NCBI RefSeq assembly: GCF_900110695.1
Contig: NZ_FOEH01000004.1
Span: 124,001 to 188,000, forward strand
DNA length: 64,000 bases
Source: Virgibacillus subterraneus
Lineage (GTDB): Bacteria > Bacillota > Bacilli > Bacillales > Amphibacillaceae
Direction of reading: 5' to 3'
The notes under the pieces were generated by a model. That model did no database searches, was not told the origin of the DNA, and worked only from the letters and a program-made list of their open reading frames with translations. Below, piece after piece: positions 56,599-64,000 of this stretch (position 1 is the first letter of the stretch; every line of letters starts with the position of its first letter). The translations under genes and the position numbers were made by a program.

Positions 56599-57539
56599 TA
56601 CAAGTCCTCCTTATACCACGAAATAAAATCGTTTAACGATGCTGGATCCTGTACTGCAAATGTTTTAACGTTACGGTCAATTTTCCTCACTAAACCACTT
56701 AATACTTTACCATTACCTACCTCAACAAAGGCATCCACACCATCATCAATCATATTACGGATGGATTCTTCAAATCTAACAGGTGAATAAAGCTGCCTGA
56801 TTAGTAAATCTTTTATTTCTTCCTTTTCAGTTACTGGTTGAGCAGAAACATTCGCATAAACTGGGATGCGTGCATCATTAAAATCTATATCATTTAACTC
56901 TTTTGAAAACTGCTCATTAGCTGTCTTCATAAGTCTGGAATGGAATGGACCACTAACATTAAGTGGTAAAACACGTTTTGCACCATTTTCTTTTAAAAGC
57001 GTGCTTGCTGTTTCAATTCCTTCTTTAGACCCGGAAATAACAATCTGACCAGGGCAATTTAGGTTGGCAATATCAACAACTTCATCTTCATCCAGATGTT
57101 GAAGAGTTTGTTTTATATCCCCCTCAGACATACCAAGAACCGCTGCCATTGCTCCTTTTCCCATTGGAAACGCTTCTTCCATCAACTTACCTCGTGAAGC
57201 AACAAGAGGTAATGCTTCTTTGAAGGAAATCGAACCCGCTGCGACTAGTGCACTATATTCTCCAAGACTATGACCAACAGCCATGTCAGGCTTTATTCCT
57301 TCTTTTAAGAGTAACGTATGTACAGCAAAACCCGAAAGTAATAATGCGGGCTGAGCATTTTCGGTTTCTGTTAATATTTCCTTAGAACCATCGAACATAA
57401 TAGTTGATATCTCTGAGTCTAAAAGCTGATCCGCTTCACGAAATAATTCTTGTATTTCAGTATATTCATCATAAAATGCTTTCCCCATGCCCACTGTTTG
57501 TGATCCTTGTCCTGGGAACATAAATGCTATTCGTTTCAT
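56598..57539 (-). CDS. fabD: Malonyl-CoA-ACP transacylase FabD
   Basis: A 313-residue enzyme that transfers malonyl from CoA to ACP. GQGSQ is near the start, nucleophile S91 is in GHSLGEYSA, and H200 in SGPFHSRLM completes the site. It overlaps plsX by 4 bases and fabG by one. Confidence 0.97.
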   Translation of the reverse strand: MKRIAFMFPGQGSQTVGMGKAFYDEYTEIQELFREADQLLDSEISTIMFDGSKEILTETENAQPALLLSGFAVHTLLLKEGIKPDMAVGHSLGEYSALVAAGSISFKEALPLVASRGKLMEEAFPMGKGAMAAVLGMSEGDIKQTLQHLDEDEVVDIANLNCPGQIVISGSKEGIETASTLLKENGAKRVLPLNVSGPFHSRLMKTANEQFSKELNDIDFNDARIPVYANVSAQPVTEKEEIKDLLIRQLYSPVRFEESIRNMIDDGVDAFVEVGNGKVLSGLVRKIDRNVKTFAVQDPASLNDFISWYKEDL

Positions 57540-58543
57540 TCGCTCTCCCCCTCCTCCAAATCAATGGATTCCATAGTAGTTTCAATTGTATTAGTTACGT
57601 TAAATTCAACCATATGTGCTGCCTGTTTAATTGCATTGTATACTGCACGGCGATTAGACGAACCGTGTGCCTTAATTACAGGTGCAGAAAGACCAAATAA
57701 TCCAGCGCCGCCATACTCTGAATAATCCAACTTTCCTTGCAGCCCCTTCAAATCACTTTTCACCATTCCGGCGGCAATTTTTGTTTTAACAGAAGACATA
57801 AAGGTTTCTTTAAGCATCGAGAACATTGTCATTGCAGTACCTTCAATAGTTTTAAGTGCAATATTTCCGCTAAATCCATCTGTCACAACTACGTCAGCGG
57901 TTCCTGATAATATGTCTCGGGCTTCAACATTCCCAATGAAATTAATTGGGGCTTTTTTTAATTGAGAAAACGCCTTTTTAGTAAGCTCATTTCCTTTCCC
58001 GTCTTCAGTACCAACGTTTAATAATCCTACTGTTGGGTTAGTAATAGCGCGCACTTTTTCCGTATAAATGGATCCCATAATTGCGTATTGAACAAGATGA
58101 TGAGCTTTTGCATCTACATTTGCTCCAACATCAAGTAATAAAAAGCCTTTTCCGTCTATTGTTGGCAATGTCGGGCTAAGTGCGGGGCGGTCAATTCCTG
58201 ATATTCTTCCCACTACAAATAGTCCAGCGCTCATAAGGGCACCAGTATTCCCGGCAGATATACATGCATCAGCCCGATGTTCCTTTACTTCTTTACCCAT
58301 TAATACAAGTGAAGAGTTTTTTTTACGCCGTACCGCTCGAACAGGTTCATCGGCAGCAGTAATTACTTCATCCGTATGAATAACATTAATATTTTTTGAA
58401 TTGGTTAAATATTCGTTTATTTTTTTCTCATCACCTATTAAGTTTATCGTTAAATTTTCAATTTGGGAAACAGCATCCATCGCTCCTAAGACAATTTCCT
58501 TAGGTGCATGGTCGCCTCCCATGGCATCAATTGCTATTTTCAT
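57536..58543 (-). CDS. plsX: Phosphate acyltransferase PlsX
   Basis: A 335-residue enzyme that makes acyl-phosphate from acyl-ACP, the first step of phospholipid synthesis with PlsY. The N-terminus [19 protein letters not shown] and [19 protein letters not shown] are typical. It overlaps fapR by 4 bases and fabD by 4. Confidence 0.97.
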   Translation of the reverse strand: MKIAIDAMGGDHAPKEIVLGAMDAVSQIENLTINLIGDEKKINEYLTNSKNINVIHTDEVITAADEPVRAVRRKKNSSLVLMGKEVKEHRADACISAGNTGALMSAGLFVVGRISGIDRPALSPTLPTIDGKGFLLLDVGANVDAKAHHLVQYAIMGSIYTEKVRAITNPTVGLLNVGTEDGKGNELTKKAFSQLKKAPINFIGNVEARDILSGTADVVVTDGFSGNIALKTIEGTAMTMFSMLKETFMSSVKTKIAAGMVKSDLKGLQGKLDYSEYGGAGLFGLSAPVIKAHGSSNRRAVYNAIKQAAHMVEFNVTNTIETTMESIDLEEGESE

Positions 58544-59121
58544 TTTAGATTGTCCCCTTTTTGATCATTTGAGCGATACATATGAAATAACCCAGTAAAC
58601 ACTTTTTCGTTTTCAACGAAGCTGTTCACCCGGACAACCGTTAAACCTTTATCGCTCACTTCTTCTACAAAGGCTTTAGCAACCACACGTTCTCCCTCAT
58701 TAACCTGACGGGTAAACTTAAGTTCAGATTTTACTGTTAATGCAAGTTCATCATTAATAACGGCAACAGCAAGTGAGTTTGCTTGAGCAAACAAATGATG
58801 TCCCCTCGCTATCTTATTTCTCGAAAAAACATGTTCTTTATTGATTACTAATATTGAAATTGCCCGATTATCTAATTCCAAATCAATAATTTCCCCAATT
58901 ACTTCATCTAAAGTTAGTGCTTTCACTGTTTCGTTCCATTGGTATGTCGCAACTGACTTAATACGCTCGCGAAGCTCAGGAATCGATAGTTCCATTCGGT
59001 CCAGACGAATTGTTTGAATACTAACATTGAATTTTTTTGATAAATCGTCATCAGTAATAAATGGAGTATTTTCAATCGTTTCTTTTAATAATCGCTGCCG
59101 TTCCATTTTACTTATCTTCAT
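58540..59121 (-). CDS. fapR: Fatty acid and phospholipid synthesis repressor FapR
   Basis: A 193-residue repressor relieved by malonyl-CoA. The N-terminal helix-turn-helix is about 17-50 ([21 protein letters not shown]) and a hot-dog fold ligand domain follows (about 75-185). It heads the fapR-plsX-fabD-fabG-acpP operon and regulates it, including itself. Its promoter and operator lie at 59487-59532, separated from the ATG by repeat C, so the 5' leader is unusually long. Confidence 0.95.
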   Translation of the reverse strand: MKISKMERQRLLKETIENTPFITDDDLSKKFNVSIQTIRLDRMELSIPELRERIKSVATYQWNETVKALTLDEVIGEIIDLELDNRAISILVINKEHVFSRNKIARGHHLFAQANSLAVAVINDELALTVKSELKFTRQVNEGERVVAKAFVEEVSDKGLTVVRVNSFVENEKVFTGLFHMYRSNDQKGDNLK

Positions 59122-59204
59122 TTAATGGCACCATCCAAATAAACAAAAGCGTAAGTGACCGTTTAGTGACGTATGGACTGCGCCCGCGCATCGCGGGTGG
59201 GTCT

Positions 59205-59235
59205 GACGTTGCCGCGTATCGCGGCGATTTTAGTC
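59205..59235 (+). other. Covarying hairpin module, copy 6 (in C)
   Basis: Parts: outer GAC, GTT, inner GCCGCG, loop TAT, inner CGCGGC, GATTTTA, outer GTC. Both stems are perfect; this is the strongest inner stem of the set. Confidence 0.65.
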
Positions 59236-59286
59236 GATCTCCCTTTACCTGAGATAAAGGCAACACGCCCTTCATAGGGGTGTGCG

Positions 59287-59315
59287 GACGTTGGGAGCAA
59301 AGCCCGTTTTTAGTC
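59287..59315 (+). other. Covarying hairpin module, copy 7 (in C)
   Basis: Parts: outer GAC, GTT, inner GGG, loop AGCAAAG, inner CCC, GTTTTTA, outer GTC. The inner stem has changed to GGG/CCC while loop bases and outer pair stay the same. Confidence 0.55.
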
Positions 59316-59486
59316 GGCCATCCTTCGTCATTCGATTCGATGTTACCTTATCGTAAGGAGGAGTAGGAAGTCCACTAGTCACTGGTCACTGAAGCTGAAC
59401 ATGGCTTATTTATTAAGTTCAGTTGTACACAACGCTTCCATTTTATAATATCCTAATAAAAAATGTGGTATTACTGCTAATACTAT

Positions 59487-59532
59487 GACTTGGTACTAAT
59501 AGTAATATATAATACCAAGTCTAAATATGCAA
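59487..59532 (-). promoter_or_regulatory. fapR promoter with overlapping FapR operator sites
   Basis: On the minus strand TTGCAT (59527-59532) and TATATT (59504-59509) are 17 bases apart, just past the recG stop. Two inverted FapR-box-like sites overlap it: ATTAGTACCAAGTC (minus strand, 59487-59500), right after the -10, and ATACCAAGTCTAAAT (plus strand, about 59512-59526), within the spacer. The FapR box I recall is close to TTAGTACCTRGTCTTAA, so both fit well. This implies autoregulation by FapR. Confidence 0.65.
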
Positions 59533-59540
59533 GTTAACAA

Positions 59541-61583
59541 TTAATCGAGTTTATCATGAAGAAATGTATCGTTTTCCAAGTTAACTCTTAGTTGATAAAA
59601 TTCACTATTTTCCTCCAGTAAATTCTTCTCAATTATTTCCTGCGCGTCCTGCCTGGCAGTTTCTAAAGCGCGATAATCATGAATCATATCTGCTACCTTG
59701 AAGTCTGGCAGACCACTTTGTTTTTTGCCAAAGAAATCACCCGGACCACGGAGCTTTAAATCCTGCTCGGATAACTCAAAGCCGTTATTAGTTTCAGTCA
59801 TAATACGCATCCGTTCTTTTCCGACTTCTCCTTTTGGATCAGCAATTAGAATACAATAGCTTTGTTTATTTCCACGACCTACGCGCCCTCTAAGCTGATG
59901 TAACTGGGATAAGCCAAAACGCTCTGCATCATAAATAACCATAATTGTTGCGTTTTGGACATTCACTCCCACTTCAACAACAGTTGTCGAGACCAATACT
60001 TGAATTTCATTTGCTGCATATTGTTTCATGACCTCATCTTTTTCATCGGCTGTAAGTCGTCCATGCATAAGCCCAACTTTTAAAGAATTTGAATAAAATT
60101 CTTGTAATTGGTGAAAAAGGTCAACGGCATTTTGAATATCCATCTTGTCTGACTCTTCAATTAACGGACATATAACATAGGCTTGTTCACCTTGATTAAC
60201 ACGTTTTTCAATGAATCCGAGTACCCGATCAAGCGTATTTTCTTTTGTCCAGTATGTTTCAATTTCTTTTCTTCCTGATGGCATTTCATCAATTACTGAA
60301 ACATCCATATCGCCAAAGGCAGTAATTGCTAATGTTCGTGGGATAGGGGTAGCTGTCATAAATAAAACATCAGGATTTAACCCCTTATCACGTAGTGTAC
60401 GGCGTTGCTTAACCCCAAACCGATGCTGCTCGTCAACAATAGCAAAACCAAGATTATCAAAGAAAACATCATCCTGAATTAGAGCATGCGTCCCTATAAC
60501 AATATCTACCTCATGATTATCAATTGCGGCAGTCATTTCTTTTCTTTTTTTCCCCTTTACAGAACCGGTCAATAATACGATTGTCGCTTTATCACCGAAC
60601 AATTCTGTAAGTGATTGATAGTGCTGCTCGGCCAATATTTCTGTTGGTACCATTAAGGCTCCTTGCTTACCAGCAGTTATTGCAGCGTATAGGCAAATTG
60701 CTGCCACTGCTGTTTTGCCAGAACCAACATCACCTTGTAAAAGACGATTCATTCGGTAGGGTGATTTCATGTCCGCCAGAATTTGATTTAATGATTTTTG
60801 TTGCGCATTGGTTAAAGAGAACGGGAAAGTATCAATAAATTCCTGGACTTGCATCGCGTTATAGTGCTGAGCATTACCTTCTGTCGCCTCACGTTTAATT
60901 TTTCTTAATAACTGCATTCTTAGCTGAAATAATAAAAATTCTTCATATGTAAATCTTCGTCTTGCATGTTTTAGATCAATTCTATTCTTAGGAAAATGCA
61001 TAGTAGTTACCGCACTTCGTCGTTCTGGAAGTTTATAAGTTTCCAAATAATAACTTGGTAAAATTTCAGTGATCTCAGCTCCATATTCGCTAATAGCGGA
61101 CTGTATCGTTTTCTTTAATTTATAGTTTGTTACGTCACCCTTGAGCGGGTACATTGGCTGGATCGCAGTTTGTTCAGATGCCGGGCCTTTATTATAATTA
61201 TTGACAGTTATTTGCAGACGGTGTGCATCCCATTTACCAGTTAATGTAATTGTGTCACCTGCATTAATTTGTTTTTTGGCAAATGCACGGTTAAACATAA
61301 CAGCCTTAATCGCTACATTCTCGACTTCTACATTAAAAGTTAACCGGGACTTTTTCTTTCCATAAAAAGTAAGGGAAGGCTCATTCACTACCCTTCCCTC
61401 GATTGTAACTTTATCTTCATGAATTAATTCGCTAAGAGGTTTAATTTCAAATACATCGTAGCGGTTGGGGAAATAATACAGCAAATCTTCCACAGTATGA
61501 AGATTCATCTCTGCCAGATTTCCTGCAAATTTATCACCTACCCCTTTTAATTGTATTACTGGATCGCTTAGCACGTTAATCAC
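59541..61583 (-). CDS. recG: ATP-dependent DNA helicase RecG
   Basis: A 680-residue helicase that rescues stalled replication forks and Holliday junctions. It has an N-terminal wedge domain (about 1-250), Walker A GDVGSGKT at 284-291, DEQHRFG, TATPIPRTLA and the C-terminal motif QLRGRVGRG. Length matches B. subtilis RecG (682). It follows sdaAA after 5 bases. Confidence 0.97.
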   Translation of the reverse strand: MINVLSDPVIQLKGVGDKFAGNLAEMNLHTVEDLLYYFPNRYDVFEIKPLSELIHEDKVTIEGRVVNEPSLTFYGKKKSRLTFNVEVENVAIKAVMFNRAFAKKQINAGDTITLTGKWDAHRLQITVNNYNKGPASEQTAIQPMYPLKGDVTNYKLKKTIQSAISEYGAEITEILPSYYLETYKLPERRSAVTTMHFPKNRIDLKHARRRFTYEEFLLFQLRMQLLRKIKREATEGNAQHYNAMQVQEFIDTFPFSLTNAQQKSLNQILADMKSPYRMNRLLQGDVGSGKTAVAAICLYAAITAGKQGALMVPTEILAEQHYQSLTELFGDKATIVLLTGSVKGKKRKEMTAAIDNHEVDIVIGTHALIQDDVFFDNLGFAIVDEQHRFGVKQRRTLRDKGLNPDVLFMTATPIPRTLAITAFGDMDVSVIDEMPSGRKEIETYWTKENTLDRVLGFIEKRVNQGEQAYVICPLIEESDKMDIQNAVDLFHQLQEFYSNSLKVGLMHGRLTADEKDEVMKQYAANEIQVLVSTTVVEVGVNVQNATIMVIYDAERFGLSQLHQLRGRVGRGNKQSYCILIADPKGEVGKERMRIMTETNNGFELSEQDLKLRGPGDFFGKKQSGLPDFKVADMIHDYRALETARQDAQEIIEKNLLEENSEFYQLRVNLENDTFLHDKLD

Positions 61584-61588
61584 TCTTT

Positions 61589-62464
61589 CTAAACGGACAT
61601 ACCGAATATTTTCTCTTTTAATAGACGTCCTGTCGGGGTATCTGCTAGTCCGCCTTCACCTGTCTCACGCAAGCTTGATGGCATTTGCTTCCCAATACGG
61701 TACATGGCACCAATTACTTCATCACACGGAATTCTGCTTGTAACACCAGCTAAAGCCATATCTGCTGATACAATAGCAAGTGAAGCCCCCCCAGCATTTC
61801 GTTTTACACAAGGCACTTCAACAAGACCCGCAACTGGGTCACAAACAAGACCAAGCATATTCTTCAGTGTCATAGCAAATGCCTCAGCTGATTGCTGCGG
61901 CGTTCCACCGGCCATTTCAACTATTGCAGCAGATGCCATTGCTCCTGCTGAGCCTACTTCTGCCTGACATCCGCCAGCAGCCCCAGAAATAAACGAATTG
62001 TTCGCAACAACAAATCCAAATGCACCAGAAGTAAAAAGATAGCGTATCATTTGTTCACGCGTCGGATTCAACTGGTTCTTAACAGCAAATAATGTCCCAG
62101 GTACACAGCCTGCACTCCCGGCAGTTGGTGTTGCACAAATTGTACCCATTGCTGCATTCACTTCATTGGTACCCATTGCCTTACTAACAGCATCCATTAA
62201 TAGATTACCTGATAGTGGAGTCTTTTCCTTCATATAATTTTGAATTAAAACTGCATCCCCGCCAGTTAATCCAGTAACAGATTCTACACCTTTAAGGCTA
62301 TCTTCTACTGCTCTTTCCATCACTTCCAGATTCTTTTCCATTTCGGAATAAACTTCTTCACGTGATTTATCTTTTACTTCCATCTCTTGACGAATCATAA
62401 TTTCAGATATTAAAACATCTTCCTTTTCTGCCATTTCTACTAATTCTGCAGCATTACGAAACAT
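61589..62464 (-). CDS. sdaAA: L-serine dehydratase, alpha subunit
   Basis: A 291-residue subunit of the iron-sulfur L-serine dehydratase that makes pyruvate and ammonia from serine. Cysteines likely to hold the 4Fe-4S cluster are in ATPTAGSAGCVPG, GAAGGCQAEVG and GLVCDPVAGLVEVPCVKRN. It follows sdaAB after 27 bases. Confidence 0.96.
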   Translation of the reverse strand: MFRNAAELVEMAEKEDVLISEIMIRQEMEVKDKSREEVYSEMEKNLEVMERAVEDSLKGVESVTGLTGGDAVLIQNYMKEKTPLSGNLLMDAVSKAMGTNEVNAAMGTICATPTAGSAGCVPGTLFAVKNQLNPTREQMIRYLFTSGAFGFVVANNSFISGAAGGCQAEVGSAGAMASAAIVEMAGGTPQQSAEAFAMTLKNMLGLVCDPVAGLVEVPCVKRNAGGASLAIVSADMALAGVTSRIPCDEVIGAMYRIGKQMPSSLRETGEGGLADTPTGRLLKEKIFGMSV

Positions 62465-62491
62465 ATGATGAAAACTCCTCTCTATTGCCGA

Positions 62492-63154
62492 TTAGCTCAC
62501 TATTTTTGAGATCTGAATAATATGATCAGCACTCTCTAACTCTTTTAAAATAGTATCTTCCACATTTTGGTCGACCTCAATAACCATTAATGCTTCTTTT
62601 CCAACATCTTTGCGGTTCACTTCCATATGTCCAATGTTAATCTCATTTTTAGCCAAAATTTTGGTTACAGAAGCAATAGCTCCATAGCGATCATTATGCA
62701 TGATAAGAATTGCTGGGTGATTGCCTGATAACCGTAATTCGAAACCATTTAATTCAGTGATTTCTACTTTTCCGCCCCCGATAGATATACCTACAAGCTC
62801 AAGTTGATCTGTATCATTTCCAATAACTAGCCGCGCAGTATTGGGATGGTCAACAGCCGCACTATCCTCAATAAATTGAACATCGATATTTTTCTCTTTC
62901 GCAGTTACCAATGCTTGATTCATTCGTGTATCATCTGTTTCGTACCCTAACAATCCACCAACTAAAGCAAAGTCTGTTCCGTGTCCTTTATAAGTTTTAG
63001 CAAATGATTCATATAAATGAATTCTTGCCCATTTTGGCTCTTCACCGAATAAGTTACGTGCAGCTTTTCCTATTCTTGCTGCACCTGCTGTATGTGAACT
63101 AGAAGGACCAATCATAACTGGTCCAATAATATCAAAGACTGAATTATACTTCAC
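62492..63154 (-). CDS. sdaAB: L-serine dehydratase, beta subunit
   Basis: A 220-residue partner of SdaAA. The N-terminal serine-dehydratase beta domain contains DIIGPVMIGPSSSHTAGAAR; the C-terminal part (about 145-220) is an ACT domain, a likely serine sensor. The start is GTG at 63154. It is first in sdaAB-sdaAA-recG. A -10 TATAAT is visible on the minus strand near 63195-63200, without a good -35. Confidence 0.95.
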   Translation of the reverse strand: MKYNSVFDIIGPVMIGPSSSHTAGAARIGKAARNLFGEEPKWARIHLYESFAKTYKGHGTDFALVGGLLGYETDDTRMNQALVTAKEKNIDVQFIEDSAAVDHPNTARLVIGNDTDQLELVGISIGGGKVEITELNGFELRLSGNHPAILIMHNDRYGAIASVTKILAKNEINIGHMEVNRKDVGKEALMVIEVDQNVEDTILKELESADHIIQISKIVS

Positions 63155-63279
63155 GAATCAACACCGTCCCCAAAATAAATTTCTCTCCATTGCTAATTAT
63201 AACAAAAACCCATCTAATAATCACCCGAGGGTTGAATTGAGCTTTATTTTCCTCAAGTCTAACTTACTGCTTGACTTCA

Positions 63280-63308
63280 TTGACTTTTTTTGAAGGGGAA
63301 CATATAAT
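63280..63308 (+). promoter_or_regulatory. Sigma-A promoter of the NCS2 permease gene
   Basis: TTGACT (63280-63285) and a perfect TATAAT (63303-63308) are 17 bases apart, about 100 bases before the ATG. The leader holds a perfect 12-bp palindrome ACTATATATAGT (63359-63370). I do not see a purine riboswitch or PurBox. Confidence 0.7.
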
Positions 63309-63410
63309 AACTATTTGTGGATTATACATTAAGAGTGTATTCATTTAACTATTGAGTACACTATATATAGTCGGGTGGGAGAGGGACAGTTAGAAATTTG
63401 AGGAGATTAG

Positions 63411-64000
63411 ATGCCTTATAATAACAACACTGAGTTAGAAGCTACTAATGGTAAATGGCGAACAGAAATTGTTGCCGGTTTGGTTGGCTACCTTACTACA
63501 GTCTATATTGTTGCTGTAAATGGGTCTATCCTAAGTGAAGCAGGGATTTCACTTGAAGCTGGAATGCTTGCAACGATAATGGCAAGTTTTGTCGGAACAA
63601 TTCTGATGGGATTATTTGCTAAGCTCCCATTGATTCTGATTCCTGGGATGGGGATTAATGCATTATTTGCCTATTCCATTGTCGAAGGTGCAGGATTAAC
63701 GTTTCAAGAAGGCTTAGCAGTTGTAATGATTGCTTCTGTATTATTTATAATTACTGCGTTTAGTCGCTTAGGTGTCCTACTAAAAGAAGCAATTCCTGAA
63801 TCATTAAAACATGCAATTACAGTAGGACTAGGCTTTTTCCTAATCTTAATAGGCTTAGAAAAAAGCGAACTTGTTATCAGTGGTGAGAACACCATTGTTG
63901 CTATTGGTGATTTCACTTCACCTACTGTCATCGTAAGTTTATTAACATTATTCATTGCTATATTTTTATTTATTAAGAATATCCCAGCTAACTTCCTAAT
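63411..64000 (+). CDS. NCS2-family (AzgA/PbuG-like) purine permease, 5' part
   Basis: The gene is open to the right edge, so only about 196 codons are seen. The protein begins MPYNNNTELEATNGKWRTEI and then has repeated membrane helices. Family features are AGLVGYLTTVYIVAVNGSIL, LPLILIPGMGINALFAYSIV and the block ESLKHAITVGLGFFLILIGL. These are typical of guanine/hypoxanthine (AzgA-type) permeases such as PbuG and PbuO; the exact substrate cannot be told. GAGGAG lies 6 bases before the ATG. Confidence 0.9.
   Translation, partial: MPYNNNTELEATNGKWRTEIVAGLVGYLTTVYIVAVNGSILSEAGISLEAGMLATIMASFVGTILMGLFAKLPLILIPGMGINALFAYSIVEGAGLTFQEGLAVVMIASVLFIITAFSRLGVLLKEAIPESLKHAITVGLGFFLILIGLEKSELVISGENTIVAIGDFTSPTVIVSLLTLFIAIFLFIKNIPANFL

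Larger units (their letters stand above)
59141..59440 (+). repeat. GC-rich intergenic repeat, F family, copy C, within the fapR leader
   Basis: A block of about 300 bases from 20 bases upstream of the fapR start. It begins AAACAAAAGCGTAAGTGACC, GTTTAGTGACGTATGGACTG and ends GATTCGATGTTACCTTATCG, GAAGTCCACTAG and AAGTTCAGTTGT, matching copies A and B. Between these are a perfect hairpin (CCCGCG/CGCGGG, 59184-59198) and two hairpin modules (59205-59235 and 59287-59315). It is oriented opposite to fapR and has no coding frame. Confidence 0.75.

Noticed and set aside
63155-63410. Purine riboswitch upstream of the NCS2 permease
   Set aside because: The conserved core and three-way junction are not found in the leader.

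Overview
The window reads as a low-GC, Gram-positive Bacillaceae chromosome, most like the halotolerant Oceanobacillus/Virgibacillus/Lentibacillus group. The basis is gene order nearly identical to the Bacillus subtilis sdaA-recG-fapR-smc-ffh-sucCD-topA-codY-fla/che-rpsB block, strong AGGAGG-type ribosome binding sites, frequent GTG/TTG starts, and AT-rich DNA carrying short GC-rich intergenic repeats of a kind common in these genera. The genus is inference. Almost everything is on the minus strand, so transcription runs from high to low coordinates. Only a DUF1128 gene (54211-54435) and a purine-type permease at the right edge (63411-64000, cut off) are on the plus strand.

Layout, right to left in direction of transcription: sdaAB-sdaAA-recG; fapR-plsX-fabD-fabG-acpP (fatty acid and phospholipid synthesis, with a FapR operator over the fapR promoter); rnc; smc-ftsY; ylxM-ffh (SRP); rpsP-khpA; ylqD-rimM-trmD; rplS with its L19 leader; lepB-rbgA-rnhB; ylqG-ylqH (FliK-like and FlhB-C-like proteins outside the flagellar operon); sucC-sucD; dprA; topA; xerC-hslV-hslU-codY; then the fla/che operon of about 27 kb, flgB to sigD, followed by a small conserved gene, swrB and the 5' end of rpsB. 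The fla/che genes encode the basal body and rod (FlgB, FlgC, FliE, FliF), switch (FliG, FliM, FliY), export gate and ATPase (FliH, FliI, FliJ, FliO/Z, FliP, FliQ, FliR, FlhB, FlhA), hook (FliK, FlgD, FlgE), placement GTPases (FlhF, FlhG), chemotaxis core (CheA, CheW, CheB, CheC, CheD, CheY) and sigma-D. CodY, a nutrient-sensing repressor, sits just upstream.

The core genes are ordinary. The unusual material is between them. Three families of GC-rich intergenic repeats occur at 326-870, 41683-42136, 47446-47727, 54452-54716 and 59141-59440. One of them has 21-bp terminal inverted repeats. All the families share one small module: an outer stem (GAC/GTC or GGC/GCC), the 5' internal-loop bases GTT (GTG in one copy), an inner hairpin whose stem changes in compensated fashion between copies, and a 7-nt 3' internal loop ending in TTA. 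Seven copies are visible in the window. This covarying hairpin is the best candidate here for an undescribed element.

Other points of note are gene decay in two conserved slots (a FapA/DUF342-like remnant between sigD and swrB, and a broken small gene where trmFO usually sits between topA and xerC), the insertion of a repeat between the fapR promoter/operator and its coding region, and a HslV subunit without the N-terminal serine seen in B. subtilis ClpQ.
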